NCBI GenBank assembly: GCA_034231615.1
Contig: CM067306.1
Location: 37,682,571-37,746,570 of the forward strand
Origin: Meghimatium bilineatum
Lineage: Eukaryota; Mollusca; Gastropoda; Stylommatophora; Philomycidae
DNA: 64,000 nucleotides
Direction of reading: 5' to 3'
Part shown: positions 56,395-64,000 of the stretch, piece by piece
How positions within the stretch are numbered: the stretch's first letter is position 1
Layout of the letters: the number at the start of each line of letters is the position of its first letter
Made by a program: the position numbers and the translations under genes
Notes under the pieces: generated by a model
The model's database searches: none
The model's input: only the letters and a program-made list of their open reading frames with translations
What the model was told of the DNA's origin: nothing

Positions 56395-57305
56395 GAGTTG
56401 ACACAGTGAAGGAGTGTAAAACTGAGATAGAGGAAGAGTACAAGTGTAAAACAGATAATGAAAGAGTGTAAAACAGAGATAGAGGAAGAGTGAAAGTGTA
56501 AAACAGATAATGAAAGAGTGTAAAACAGAGATAGAGGAAGAGAGTGAAGGAGTGTAAAACATAAATATAGGAAAAGTGAAAGAGTATAAAACAGAGAAAG
56601 AGGAAGAAAGTGAAAGAGTGTAAAACAGAGAAAGAGTGACAGAGTGTAAAACAGAGAAAGAGGAAGGAAGTGAAAGAGTGTAAAACAGAGAAAGAGGAAG
56701 AAAGTGAAAGAGTGTAAAACAAAGAAAGAGTGACAGAGTGTAAAACAGAGAAAGAGTGACAGAGTGTAAAACAGAGAAAGAGGAAGAAAGTGAAAGAGTG
56801 TAAAACAAAGAGTGACAGAGTGTAAAACAGAGAAAGAGTGACAGAGTGTAAAACAGAGAAAGAGGAAGAAAGTGAAAGAGTGTAAAACAAAGAAAGAGTG
56901 ACAGAGTGTAAAACAGAGAAGGAGTGACAGAGTGTAAAACAGAGAAAGAGGAAGAAAGTGAATGAGTGTAAAACAAAGAAAGAGTGAGAGTGTAAAACAG
57001 AGAAAGAGGAAGAAAGTGAAAGAGTGTAAAACAGAGAAAGAGTGACAGAGTGTAAAACAGAGAAAGAGGAAGAAAGTGAAAGAGTGTAAAACAAAGAAAG
57101 AGTGACAGAGTGTAAAACAGAAAAAGAGTGACAGAGTGTAAAACAGAGAGAGGGGAAGAAAGTGAAAGAGTGTAAAACAGAGATATGGGAAGACAGTGAA
57201 CGAGTGTAAAACAGAGATATGGGAAGACAGTGAACGAGTGTAAAACAGAGATATGGGAAGACAGTGAACGAGTGTAAAACAGAGATAGAGGAAGACAGTG
57301 AAATA
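56395..57305. repeat. 26/34 bp minisatellite carrying AGAGTG
   Basis: Two unit types alternate irregularly: GAGTGTAAAACAGAGAAAGA plus GTGACA (26 bp), and the same start plus GGAAGAAAGTGAAA (34 bp). About 30 units. All three minus frames are open for long stretches by composition only. Confidence 0.95.
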
Positions 57306-57734
57306 TTTAGTTAAGTGCCGAGATAGAGAAAGTAAACAAGTGAGAGAAAAAAACTGATAAGAGTACATAAAGACGTGAGAGAAAGGGTGAGGGAGAAAGA
57401 GTGAGGGAAAAGCGTAAAGAAACATAAGGCGGGTGCATTAAGGAGGCTTGAGAGGGTTACAGATAATCGATCCCACGTGATTTCTAACCAATCTGTAGAC
57501 TCCATTCACTGGTCTGGCATTCTTCACTGTTTATGTGTGGGGTGGATGCGCTAACTAAGAGAGGGTGGGAGACAGAGGGGAGAGGCGCTAGAAACACTGC
57601 CTGATTGTTCTGAATGGGGGGAGGGGAAGTGCTTTAACATTATCACAACTTTACAATGTACAGGGGGGTACAGAGAGGTACAGAGAGGCACAGGAGCAAT
57701 TTGGTTGACAGTGATTCTATGAGCTTGTGTGTGC

Positions 57735-57850
57735 ATCTTCATGTATGTGTTTGTGTATACGTGTGCTAGTGTGTCTTTGTGAAAGTATGTGTGTGTTTTC
57801 GTGTGTGTGTTTTCGTATGTGTGTGTGTGTGTGTGTGTGTGCTTGTGTTT
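57735..57850. repeat. (TG)n microsatellite
   Basis: Interrupted TG repeat with TTTCGTGTGTGTGTTTTCG interruptions, ending in a pure run. Confidence 0.93.
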
Positions 57851-57869
57851 GTGTGTTAGAAACCTGAAA

Positions 57870-58285
57870 ATCTGGAATAAGAGAATAAGGAATAAGATAT
57901 CTGGAATATGTTATGGAATGAGAGAGCTGAAGATTTAGAATGTGAGAACTTATATCTAGAATGAGAGAACTTAATTCTATAATGAGAGAACAAAAAATGA
58001 AAGAATTGAATATCTATAATGATAGAATTGAAGATCTAGAACGAGAGAACTTAATATCTAAAATTATAGACCTGAAGGTCTAGAATGAGAGATCAAGAAT
58101 GAGAGAACTTAATATCTAAAATTAGAGACCTGAATATCTAGAATGAGAGACCAAGAATGAGAGAAATATATAAAATTAGAGAACAGAAGATTTAGATATG
58201 AGAGAAATTCAGAGACCTGAAGATCTAGAATGAGAGACCACGAATGAGAGAACTGAATATCTACAATGAGAGAACTGAGTGTCTA
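57870..58285. repeat. Diverged 20-45 bp minisatellite
   Basis: Units such as ATCTAGAATGAGAGAAC and CTTAATATCTAAAATTAGAG. Runs up to the start of the hAT-like end. Confidence 0.88.
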
Positions 58286-58287
58286 GA

Positions 58288-58450
58288 CCAGTGTTTCCCA
58301 ACCTTTTTTTTTACCAAGCCCTACCTAAGTCTTCCTAAAATACGTATGCCCCCTTATGTAATATACAGAGCCCTACATATTTTTTTATATTCAAAAATTG
58401 AATTAATCCCTAAGCGAAGTCTATTTACAACTTTGTTCATGACACAAGGC
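58288..58450. mobile_element. hAT-type transposon end
   Basis: CAGTGTTTCCCAACCTTTTT is the characteristic terminal sequence of many hAT elements, followed by GCCC-rich subterminal sequence. The other end was not found in the window, so this is a solo or truncated end. Confidence 0.6.
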
Positions 58451-58590
58451 GGTACACGTTAGGCAACTGTGACCTCATCACATGATAACAGTCTATCTAT
58501 CTCTTTAATAGTATGTTTGATTTCATTGACCTTCCATGACGCAGGGATTTTAAAAAACGCGAATCGCCAGCTAGCGCTAATTCGTTCTTC

Positions 58591-58664
58591 GAGTAACGCA
58601 CTGAGAGCTTCCCCCCTTCCCAAAGGGTGTTGCAGGGGGAAGGGGCTCTCAGTGCGTTACGCGC
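58591..58664. repeat. Strong inverted repeat (hairpin)
   Basis: Arms GTAACGCACTGAGAGC and its exact complement GCTCTCAGTGCGTTAC, extended inward by CCCCCCTTCCC opposite GGGGGAAGGGG, with a loop of about 13 bases. Confidence 0.92.
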
Positions 58665-58799
58665 AGATCGATGGATGAAATAAATTTGACTTACTTGAAT
58701 TACATGTCGAATTCAATAATATTACACATTACAAACAGTCAAGTAACTGATTTACTTGAATTACAAATTAAATTCATGTAAGTTTGTCTAGCCTGTGAC

Positions 58800-59245
58800 C
58801 GCCCTCCTAATTGTCATCAGGCGAAGAGTGTTTAGCAGCTTAAAACCGTGACTGTTAATCACCCACTGTGCCATTTGACTTTGAAGTTCAAAACCTGTCC
58901 CTGAGCAGCAGTCACCAAGGTGGAGAAGGTACGCCGAGATTTAGACGGGTCGACTACAACGACCTCCTACAAGGTGCTCCACTCGTGTGTTAGCGGTCTC
59001 GAAAGGGGAGCAAAGAAAAGTAACACTATTGTTTGTCAAGCATGTTATAAGAGGCGACACAGAAGGTTTTGGTATGGAGTTGGCTGTCCCATCCCGTATA
59101 GCCCAAAGTGACCCAGGAGCTTTGCTACAATCGGAAGTTTCAAGCCAAAAAAGTCATGTATCAGATTTTAACTGTGAACCATGACACCGCATTCCGTCCT
59201 ACGGACTACATCCAGCTAATCTGCAGTAATTAGAGTACACATGCA
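58800..59245 (+). mobile_element. SINE-like repeat B, longest copy
   Basis: Runs from the 5' part (TTAATCACCCACTGTGCC, TGTCCCTGAGCAGCAGTC) through GGAGCAAAGAAAAGTAACAC, ATAAGAGGCGACACAG, TTGGCTGTCCCATCC and AAAGTGACCCAGGAGC to GCAGAAGAAGGGG. It indicates a family length near 450 bp. Confidence 0.82.
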
Positions 59246-59383
59246 GAAGAAGGGGATATAGTAAAGAAATGTGCAAATACCAAAATGTGAGAATAAAGAC
59301 ATCCATCAAATTACATTCATACAAAGTACGATAATCATCTTCGTTAATACTATATCTGAGAGAGAGAAAATATACTACAGCAA

Positions 59384-59880
59384 ATGAAAATACCCCTTTA
59401 TTGCAACACAAAATGTTACCAATGTCAACAAAAAAAACATCTTATCCAAAGTATCTTCATTCCAACCCTGTGCTACCAATGTCAAACATGGTCCTTAACA
59501 ACAAAACATAAGAGACAACTGGTTACAACAGAGATTAGATGTCTGAGAAAAGCCACAGGAGTGACCAGAAGACACAGAATTAGAAACGATGTCATAAGAG
59601 AAAGAGTGGGTATCATATCAATTCAACAATACATACAAAACCAACAGATACAATGGTTTGGTCATCTGGAAAGAATGACGCGTGATTCATTAGTTGGTAA
59701 AGCATATATGAAGAGACGAGAAGCAGAAAGAAGAGCCAAGGGTAGACCTGGAGTACCCTGGATCGACAACATCAAAGAGACATTACACGAACACCAAATA
59801 ACCTTATCTGAAGCTGCCAGAAAAGCGAGAACGAGAACATTGTATCTCCCTCGACACCCGTAAAGGGTAAAAGAGGAAGG
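59384..59880 (+). mobile_element. LINE ORF2 C-terminal fragment, frame open
   Basis: 159 open codons: IQSIFIPTLCYQCQTWSLTT, RCLRKATGVTRRHRIRNDVI, NQQIQWFGHLERMTRDSLVG, KGRPGVPWIDNIKETLHEHQ and ARTRTLYLPRHP, followed by GGAAAGAAGAAGAAGAAG, the LINE 3' tail. The least decayed of its family here. Confidence 0.9.
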
Positions 59881-59928
59881 AAAGAAGAAGAAGAAGAATG
59901 GAAAGACTCTCCAAATAGATATATATTA

Positions 59929-60737
59929 TGTTCAAACAACGAAACGTAATATTATTTCAAAAGTGTACCAACATTTTCTTTTACGGAATTAATGTTTCAA
60001 CATTGGCATAAAGAGACTTTCAGACTTTAACTAAACCAAACCCCATCTCCAATCATTCCAAACGGTGCATTGACGATGCTGGTTCGTCCACTACAATCGG
60101 TTCTGGCGATGTCTGTCCATAGGAACAGGACCTATATTGGGTCTTCTAGCCCAAAGACCAACGTCGTTCTGTCAGTTTCTGGCCGTTTGATATGAAATTT
60201 GACTAGCTGCTGGCATTGACTGGATAGTGGAGTACGCAGATGCAAATAGATTTTTCTGAGGTAACGCAGCAGTATGAAGCGGTCTTCAGCAGGAGTTGTG
60301 ACTCCAGGTCTTTCACTGCAATGCCGGTCTGCCACTGAGCTGGTTTGTTGAAATCGCCTCCAAATGCGACTAATGGTGCTCCTAACTAAATTAAATTGTA
60401 TGGCCACTACACTTTGTGATTGTCCAGTCTGCAAGCGTCAAATGAAGATGTATCGTTGTTCTGTAATGAGATGAGCCATACTTGCGCATTGAATTTTCAA
60501 CAGAATTTATTCGAATACCGTCAATCTTTTATATGCAGTCCATAATATGGTCAGAGAGTTTTGCGTTCAGTAAGTTTAACGAGATTCTCTTGAACCTGTC
60601 ACAAGCTATTGTCAAACATGTTGTTTTGGCTTTGACCTCTTTCATGGCCTCACGAATAATGAGATGAGTACAATTCAGGTAACGACGAGAAGTTAATGAC
60701 CAGATGGACACAGTCGATAGGTTGAATGATGTACATA

Positions 60738-60738
<1 letters not shown>
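59929..60738 (-). mobile_element. Tc1/mariner copy, internally deleted
   Basis: The left end TGTTCAAACAACG is next to TA. After about 110 bp of subterminal sequence it jumps to the transposase N-terminus on the minus strand: [40 protein letters not shown] and TPAEDRFILLRYLRKIYLHL. The right terminal repeat is lost at a (TA)n tract (60739-60790). The DDE part is deleted, so it cannot encode transposase. Confidence 0.85.

Positions 60739-60790
<52 letters not shown>
60739..60790. repeat. (TA)n microsatellite
   Basis: About 25 TA units replacing the right end of the Tc1 copy. Confidence 0.95.
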
Positions 60791-60793
<3 letters not shown>

Positions 60794-61139
60794 TTCTGTG
60801 GATTAAAATGCAGGAGCACATAGATCGCTGGATCAGCAACAATATATTTCTAAATTAATTAATGAAAGGTTAAGAATAATAATGAACAAGGAGAAATAAA
60901 TATAGGCCACATACTTTCGAAGGGAGGCAATCCATTTCCCAGAACAAGCGACCCAGACTACGATCAATTGGAGAAGGAAGATACACGATGGGCAAAATAT
61001 TTTTAAAAACCTTTTTCCAAAGGGTAGAGGCCGAAAAAAAACACATTAGGAAAGAGTGATGGTAGGAAGTCATAAAACAAATATAAACGATATAAGTTTC
61101 TGTACTTATCTCCCATGAAATATGAGTAGATCCGTGGAA

Positions 61140-61830
61140 ATCATCAGGATTTTGTACCAGACCTGTCTATTGTCTGTCCCCCAGGTGAACGACAGTTAAT
61201 TGCATTCATGCTTGCCGTTAAGCGTAGGGGTGAGAACTTCAGCTGTCGTTCCAATGTCAGATGTGTAGCCTGGGTTGCATTATCTCCAAGTTTGTTAAAG
61301 GCTATCTTGATGTTTTCAATCCACCATTTTAGTGGTCCACATTTGGCCTCAGGTCCGGATATTTTTTTGTTATATGCTGTTATTGACATTTGGTTTGGGT
61401 TAATTCTCATAAGGTGGCCGAACCATTTTAATTGCTGTCTTTCGATATGCTCAATACATTATATAAAACCAACTCTTTTCCTAATTTCTTCATATCTTAT
61501 TTTATCTAGTTTAGTAACCATTGCAGCTTTTCTCAGACACTTCATTTAACATGTGACGATTTTTCTTTGCTGCGAAGCTATTAAAGACCATGTTTGACAT
61601 TGTAACACAGTGTTGGTATAAAAACTGTATATATTATCTATCTTTTGATTTCCATCTTGATGTTTGGATGAAGAAGTAATGGTGAAAGTTGGTAGGTCAC
61701 TGTGTTTGCTTTCTGACACCTTGTTTCTATTTCTCTTCCTAGTCTTCCATCTTCGGACAAAATGCTGCCTCGATATTTAAATTCTTTGGCTTCTTTCACT
61801 TTGGTGTTAGAGGAATAACTAACTAACTAA
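61140..61830 (-). mobile_element. LINE ORF2 C-terminal fragment
   Basis: The minus strand reads VLQCQTWSLIASQQRKIVTC, KCLRKAAMVTKLDKIRYEEI, RQQLKWFGHLMRINPNQM, KCGPLKWWIENIKIAF and SPLRLTASMNAINCRSPGGQ. A few stops. Same family as 19285 and 48330. Confidence 0.85.
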
Positions 61831-61849
61831 TAGTGGTGAGGTAGAGAGT

Positions 61850-62225
61850 TCTTCAGGTTTACATCACTCCGATTATAGCATATAGATGCGAGTCTTTGAC
61901 AATAAATAAACAGGATAGTGGAAAATAAAATGCAACAGCGATGTGGTTCTATAGAAGAATACTGAGAGTATCATGAGCAGCTAGAAAAACTAACCAAGTA
62001 TTGCGGAAAGAGTCAAATGGTAGACGAGGGTTACTTAATAATACCAGAAAGACACACACATTTTGTTTGGACATGTTATGAGACAATGAGGTCTAGAAAA
62101 CATAGTTACAACAGGAAAATTGGAGGCAAGAGAGATCGAGTACGACAACGTGAGGATATTAGATAATTTAATATCGTGACACGGCAATGAGTCAACAAAG
62201 ATCATGATACAAGATATTAGAATTA
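61850..62225 (+). mobile_element. LINE ORF2 C-terminal fragment
   Basis: AYRCESLTINKQD, ATAMWFYRRILRVS, ARKTNQVLRKES, then KIGGKRDRVRQREDI. Decayed, in several frames. Confidence 0.72.
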
Positions 62226-62254
62226 AAGAGCTGTGAATCGTCTACACCAATCGG

Positions 62255-62345
62255 AATGGCACATGCTGGAGAACGGAATGCGCTGTGTTATGGTTTACAG
62301 CATGCTTGCGATATCTGTAACTTTTTGCCTGAAACACACTACTTT
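62255..62345 (-). mobile_element. SINE-like repeat B, fragment
   Basis: Plus-strand GAGAACGGAATGCGCTGTGT, GGTTTACAGCATGCTTGCG and ATATCTGTAACTTTTTGCC match the reverse complement of the B core. Confidence 0.65.
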
Positions 62346-62392
62346 ATTATGTCTTTTGTGTGCCCACTCGACAATACAAAGATCTGCTGGTT

Positions 62393-62453
62393 CACTGGCA
62401 AACAGCCTTCTAAAGTTACGCGGTTTGACTTTTCCCGTTATTCATTGGCTGTC
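62393..62453 (+). repeat. Inverted repeat arm, left
   Basis: TCACTGGCAAACAGCCTTCT and GGTTTGACTTTTCCCGTTAT match, inverted and diverged, 63157-63222. Together they bracket the LINE fragment at 62640-63160. Confidence 0.7.
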
Positions 62454-62639
62454 GACAGAAAGTATACACAAAGTCTTTCTGTTGTCTTTTCCCTGCTTTT
62501 GCTATTAGGCGTCCAGGATGGAATGGCGTTTAGCTCTCGGCCTATAGTATGTTTGGTTGCTTCATATGTGATGTCTAAGAACGCTGGTAAATCCTTCAAT
62601 CCGTCTTCTTCTTTGTATTGCTCTGCCTCTTGCTCTTTT

Positions 62640-63160
62640 GATTCTGATGTTGTATGCGCTTGTTGCGGATCAATATTGGTTCATCAAGTTCCATTAAGAA
62701 AGAGAGTTCTAAGATTTTATATAGAACCAACTCTGATTGATGGAAGTGAACCTTGGACACTTAGCAGAACAGTGAAAAATTATATTGAGGCAGCAGAGAT
62801 GTGGTTTGATAGAAGAAAGTTGAGAACAACATCGACAGAAAAAACAGCGTAATGAAGATATCTTGAAAGAAGTTGATTCTAGAAGAGAGCTGCTTACAGG
62901 CATAAGAAAGAGACAGTTCACATTTTTCGACATCATGAGAATTTAAAAAAAAATGGAACAATTGTAACAACGGGTACATTGAAGAGCAAGAGGGTATTGG
63001 AAGACCAAGAGAGAAGATGCTTGACAACCTAGCGTTGTGGCATGGGAGAACATCGGTATCGAAAATGATTGCCAGCACATGTAGAAGGCTACGGAAAGAT
63101 ATGATAACCAACTCCACAAGGCATGGACCACAAAATAAGAAATATCATTTAACATACACA
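62640..63160 (+). mobile_element. LINE ORF2 C-terminal fragment
   Basis: VLRFYIEPTLIDGSEPWTLS, VKNYIEAAEMWFDRRKL, then GIRKRQFTFF, TTGTLKSKRVLEDQERR, and in another frame MLDNLALWHGRTSVSKMIAS followed by RRLRKDMITNSTRHGP. A common LINE tail in several frames. Confidence 0.85.
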
Positions 63161-63222
63161 ATGGCCAACGAAAATCACGGAAAAAGTCAAATCGCATAAA
63201 CTTAGAAGGTTGTTTTCCAATG
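63157..63222 (-). repeat. Inverted repeat arm, right
   Basis: The reverse complement of the arm at 62393-62453 (minus strand GGAAAACAACCTTCTAAG, GATTTGACTTTTTCCGTG). About 75% alike by eye. Confidence 0.65.
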
Positions 63223-64000
63223 AAGAAGAAGGTCTTATATTGTAATTGGTCACGTTTCTTTACGGTAATGTACAAGATATTGTAATATGAGTAACCATTT
63301 CTATAAATATAGAATTCCCAAGAAATACCGGCACGGCTGTAACCTGCTGGTGCAAAAATGTGGCAACCACTCCCCAATTCCTGTTGGTTTTTTTTTTGGT
63401 TTTTTTTTTACGAAGACAATCTGGATCAGGGTTGCCATAATGATAATTTTGAAATGTTACTTGACCATTGCATTTATTTTGTGGCCATTTTCGTATTTTC
63501 GTCAATTAGAAAAATAAAATTATCCATTTTTATAACTCACTAGTGCTATTACGCTATATGGTTGCTGTTGTTGGCCACTCACTACAGAAATGGAAAGACT
63601 GATACATACCTTCTTACCGGTGAATAATGTTACACATTTTCTAAAGAAATAATTAAACAAATGTGTGCGCAGCAAACAGAATAGAGATGCATACAATACA
63701 CAAGAATCAGTACTTTCAATAATAAATAAACGGCGAAATCTTGCAATGTTTTGACATGTAAGCCGACATGCCTGTCAAATGAACTGTGCATAAACAGTTG
63801 AAGGTGGAAGAAGTAGAGGATGCGAAGAAAACATTGACATACACTATCTAAGAATGGACCAGAAACTATTTTTTACATTCATTCGCATCACTGCAGATCG
63901 AAATCGCTGGAGAACTCTGTATGATGGTACATCTAATGGAGTATTCTTGCAACTCTGGCAGGTTATAATTGCTGTACACCTGATGGGTTATAGTTGTTGT
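63223..64000. other. No gene; possible LINE trace
   Basis: 63790-63960 reads MDQKLFFTFIRITADRNRWR on the plus strand, reminiscent of a LINE tail (DRNRWR), but it is short. T-runs lie at 63386-63410. Nothing else was recognised. Confidence 0.35.

Noticed and set aside
56185-57425. Three overlapping minus-strand frames up to 401 codons (FLCFTLFHFLPLSL-like)
   Set aside because: Same cause: a stop-poor purine-rich minisatellite read on the complementary strand.
62256-62852. 198-codon plus-strand frame
   Set aside because: It runs across a SINE B fragment, an inverted-repeat arm and a LINE tail; no single protein domain covers it. The C-x-x-C in it is likely chance.
1-64000. LTR retrotransposons, endogenous viruses, Polintons or toxin genes
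   Set aside because: I looked for LTR pairs, gag/protease/integrase and capsid motifs and recognised none. All reverse transcriptases seen are non-LTR (LINE) type, and the Penelope fragment is recognised from its GIY-YIG end.

Overview
The window is AT-rich metazoan DNA with one recognisable host gene, embedded in a very dense mix of non-LTR retrotransposon fragments, SINE-like elements, DNA transposons and minisatellites. The spliced host gene, the LINE families (RTE-like, Jockey/I-like with RNase H, R1-like), a Penelope-like GIY-YIG protein and Tc1/mariner elements all point to an invertebrate animal. A lophotrochozoan such as a gastropod mollusc is my best guess, but the species cannot be read from the sequence.

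Host gene. A CSRNP (cysteine/serine-rich nuclear protein, AXUD1 family) gene lies on the minus strand from 29128 to 15644. I can assemble three coding exons with consensus splice sites and continuous phase: 28996-29128, 27451-27576 and 15644-18819. They give a predicted protein of 1144 residues. Intron 1 is 1.4 kb. Intron 2 is 8.6 kb and holds a LINE, a second LINE with RNase H, an RTE-like LINE, a 64-bp satellite and a Tc1 transposon with three nested insertions. Both internal splice acceptors sit at the edge of a roughly 52-bp tandem array that has copied the acceptor itself. A CpG-rich block at 33.7-34.3 kb with a strong minus-strand donor is a candidate promoter and 5' untranslated exon.

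Layout. 1-15.6 kb (downstream of the gene): minisatellites, a decayed mariner transposase, a Penelope-like element end, SINE and LINE pieces, a hAT-like MITE and a tRNA-derived SINE. 15.6-29.1 kb: the CSRNP gene. 29.1-36.7 kb: LINE pieces, one interrupted exactly at its reverse-transcriptase YADD codons, and the CpG-rich block. 36.7-42.5 kb: RTE-like LINEs with datable SINE insertions, and long AGT microsatellites. 42.9-44.6 kb: two related minisatellites. 44.6-47.7 kb: the longest LINE copy (endonuclease, RT, RNase H, C-terminal region). 48-55 kb: LINE, SINE and Penelope remnants. 55.8-58.3 kb: purine-rich minisatellites. 58.3-64 kb: a hAT end, a strong hairpin, SINE, Tc1 and LINE remnants.

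The most interesting signals are the duplicated splice acceptors, a discrete 160-162 bp SINE-like element dated by target-site duplications and sharing its GAA-rich 3' end with a Jockey-like LINE, and minisatellites upstream of CSRNP that repeat AGAGTG, the hexamer reported as the CSRNP family's binding site. No retrovirus, LTR element, Polinton, CRISPR array or intact tRNA/rRNA gene was recognised.
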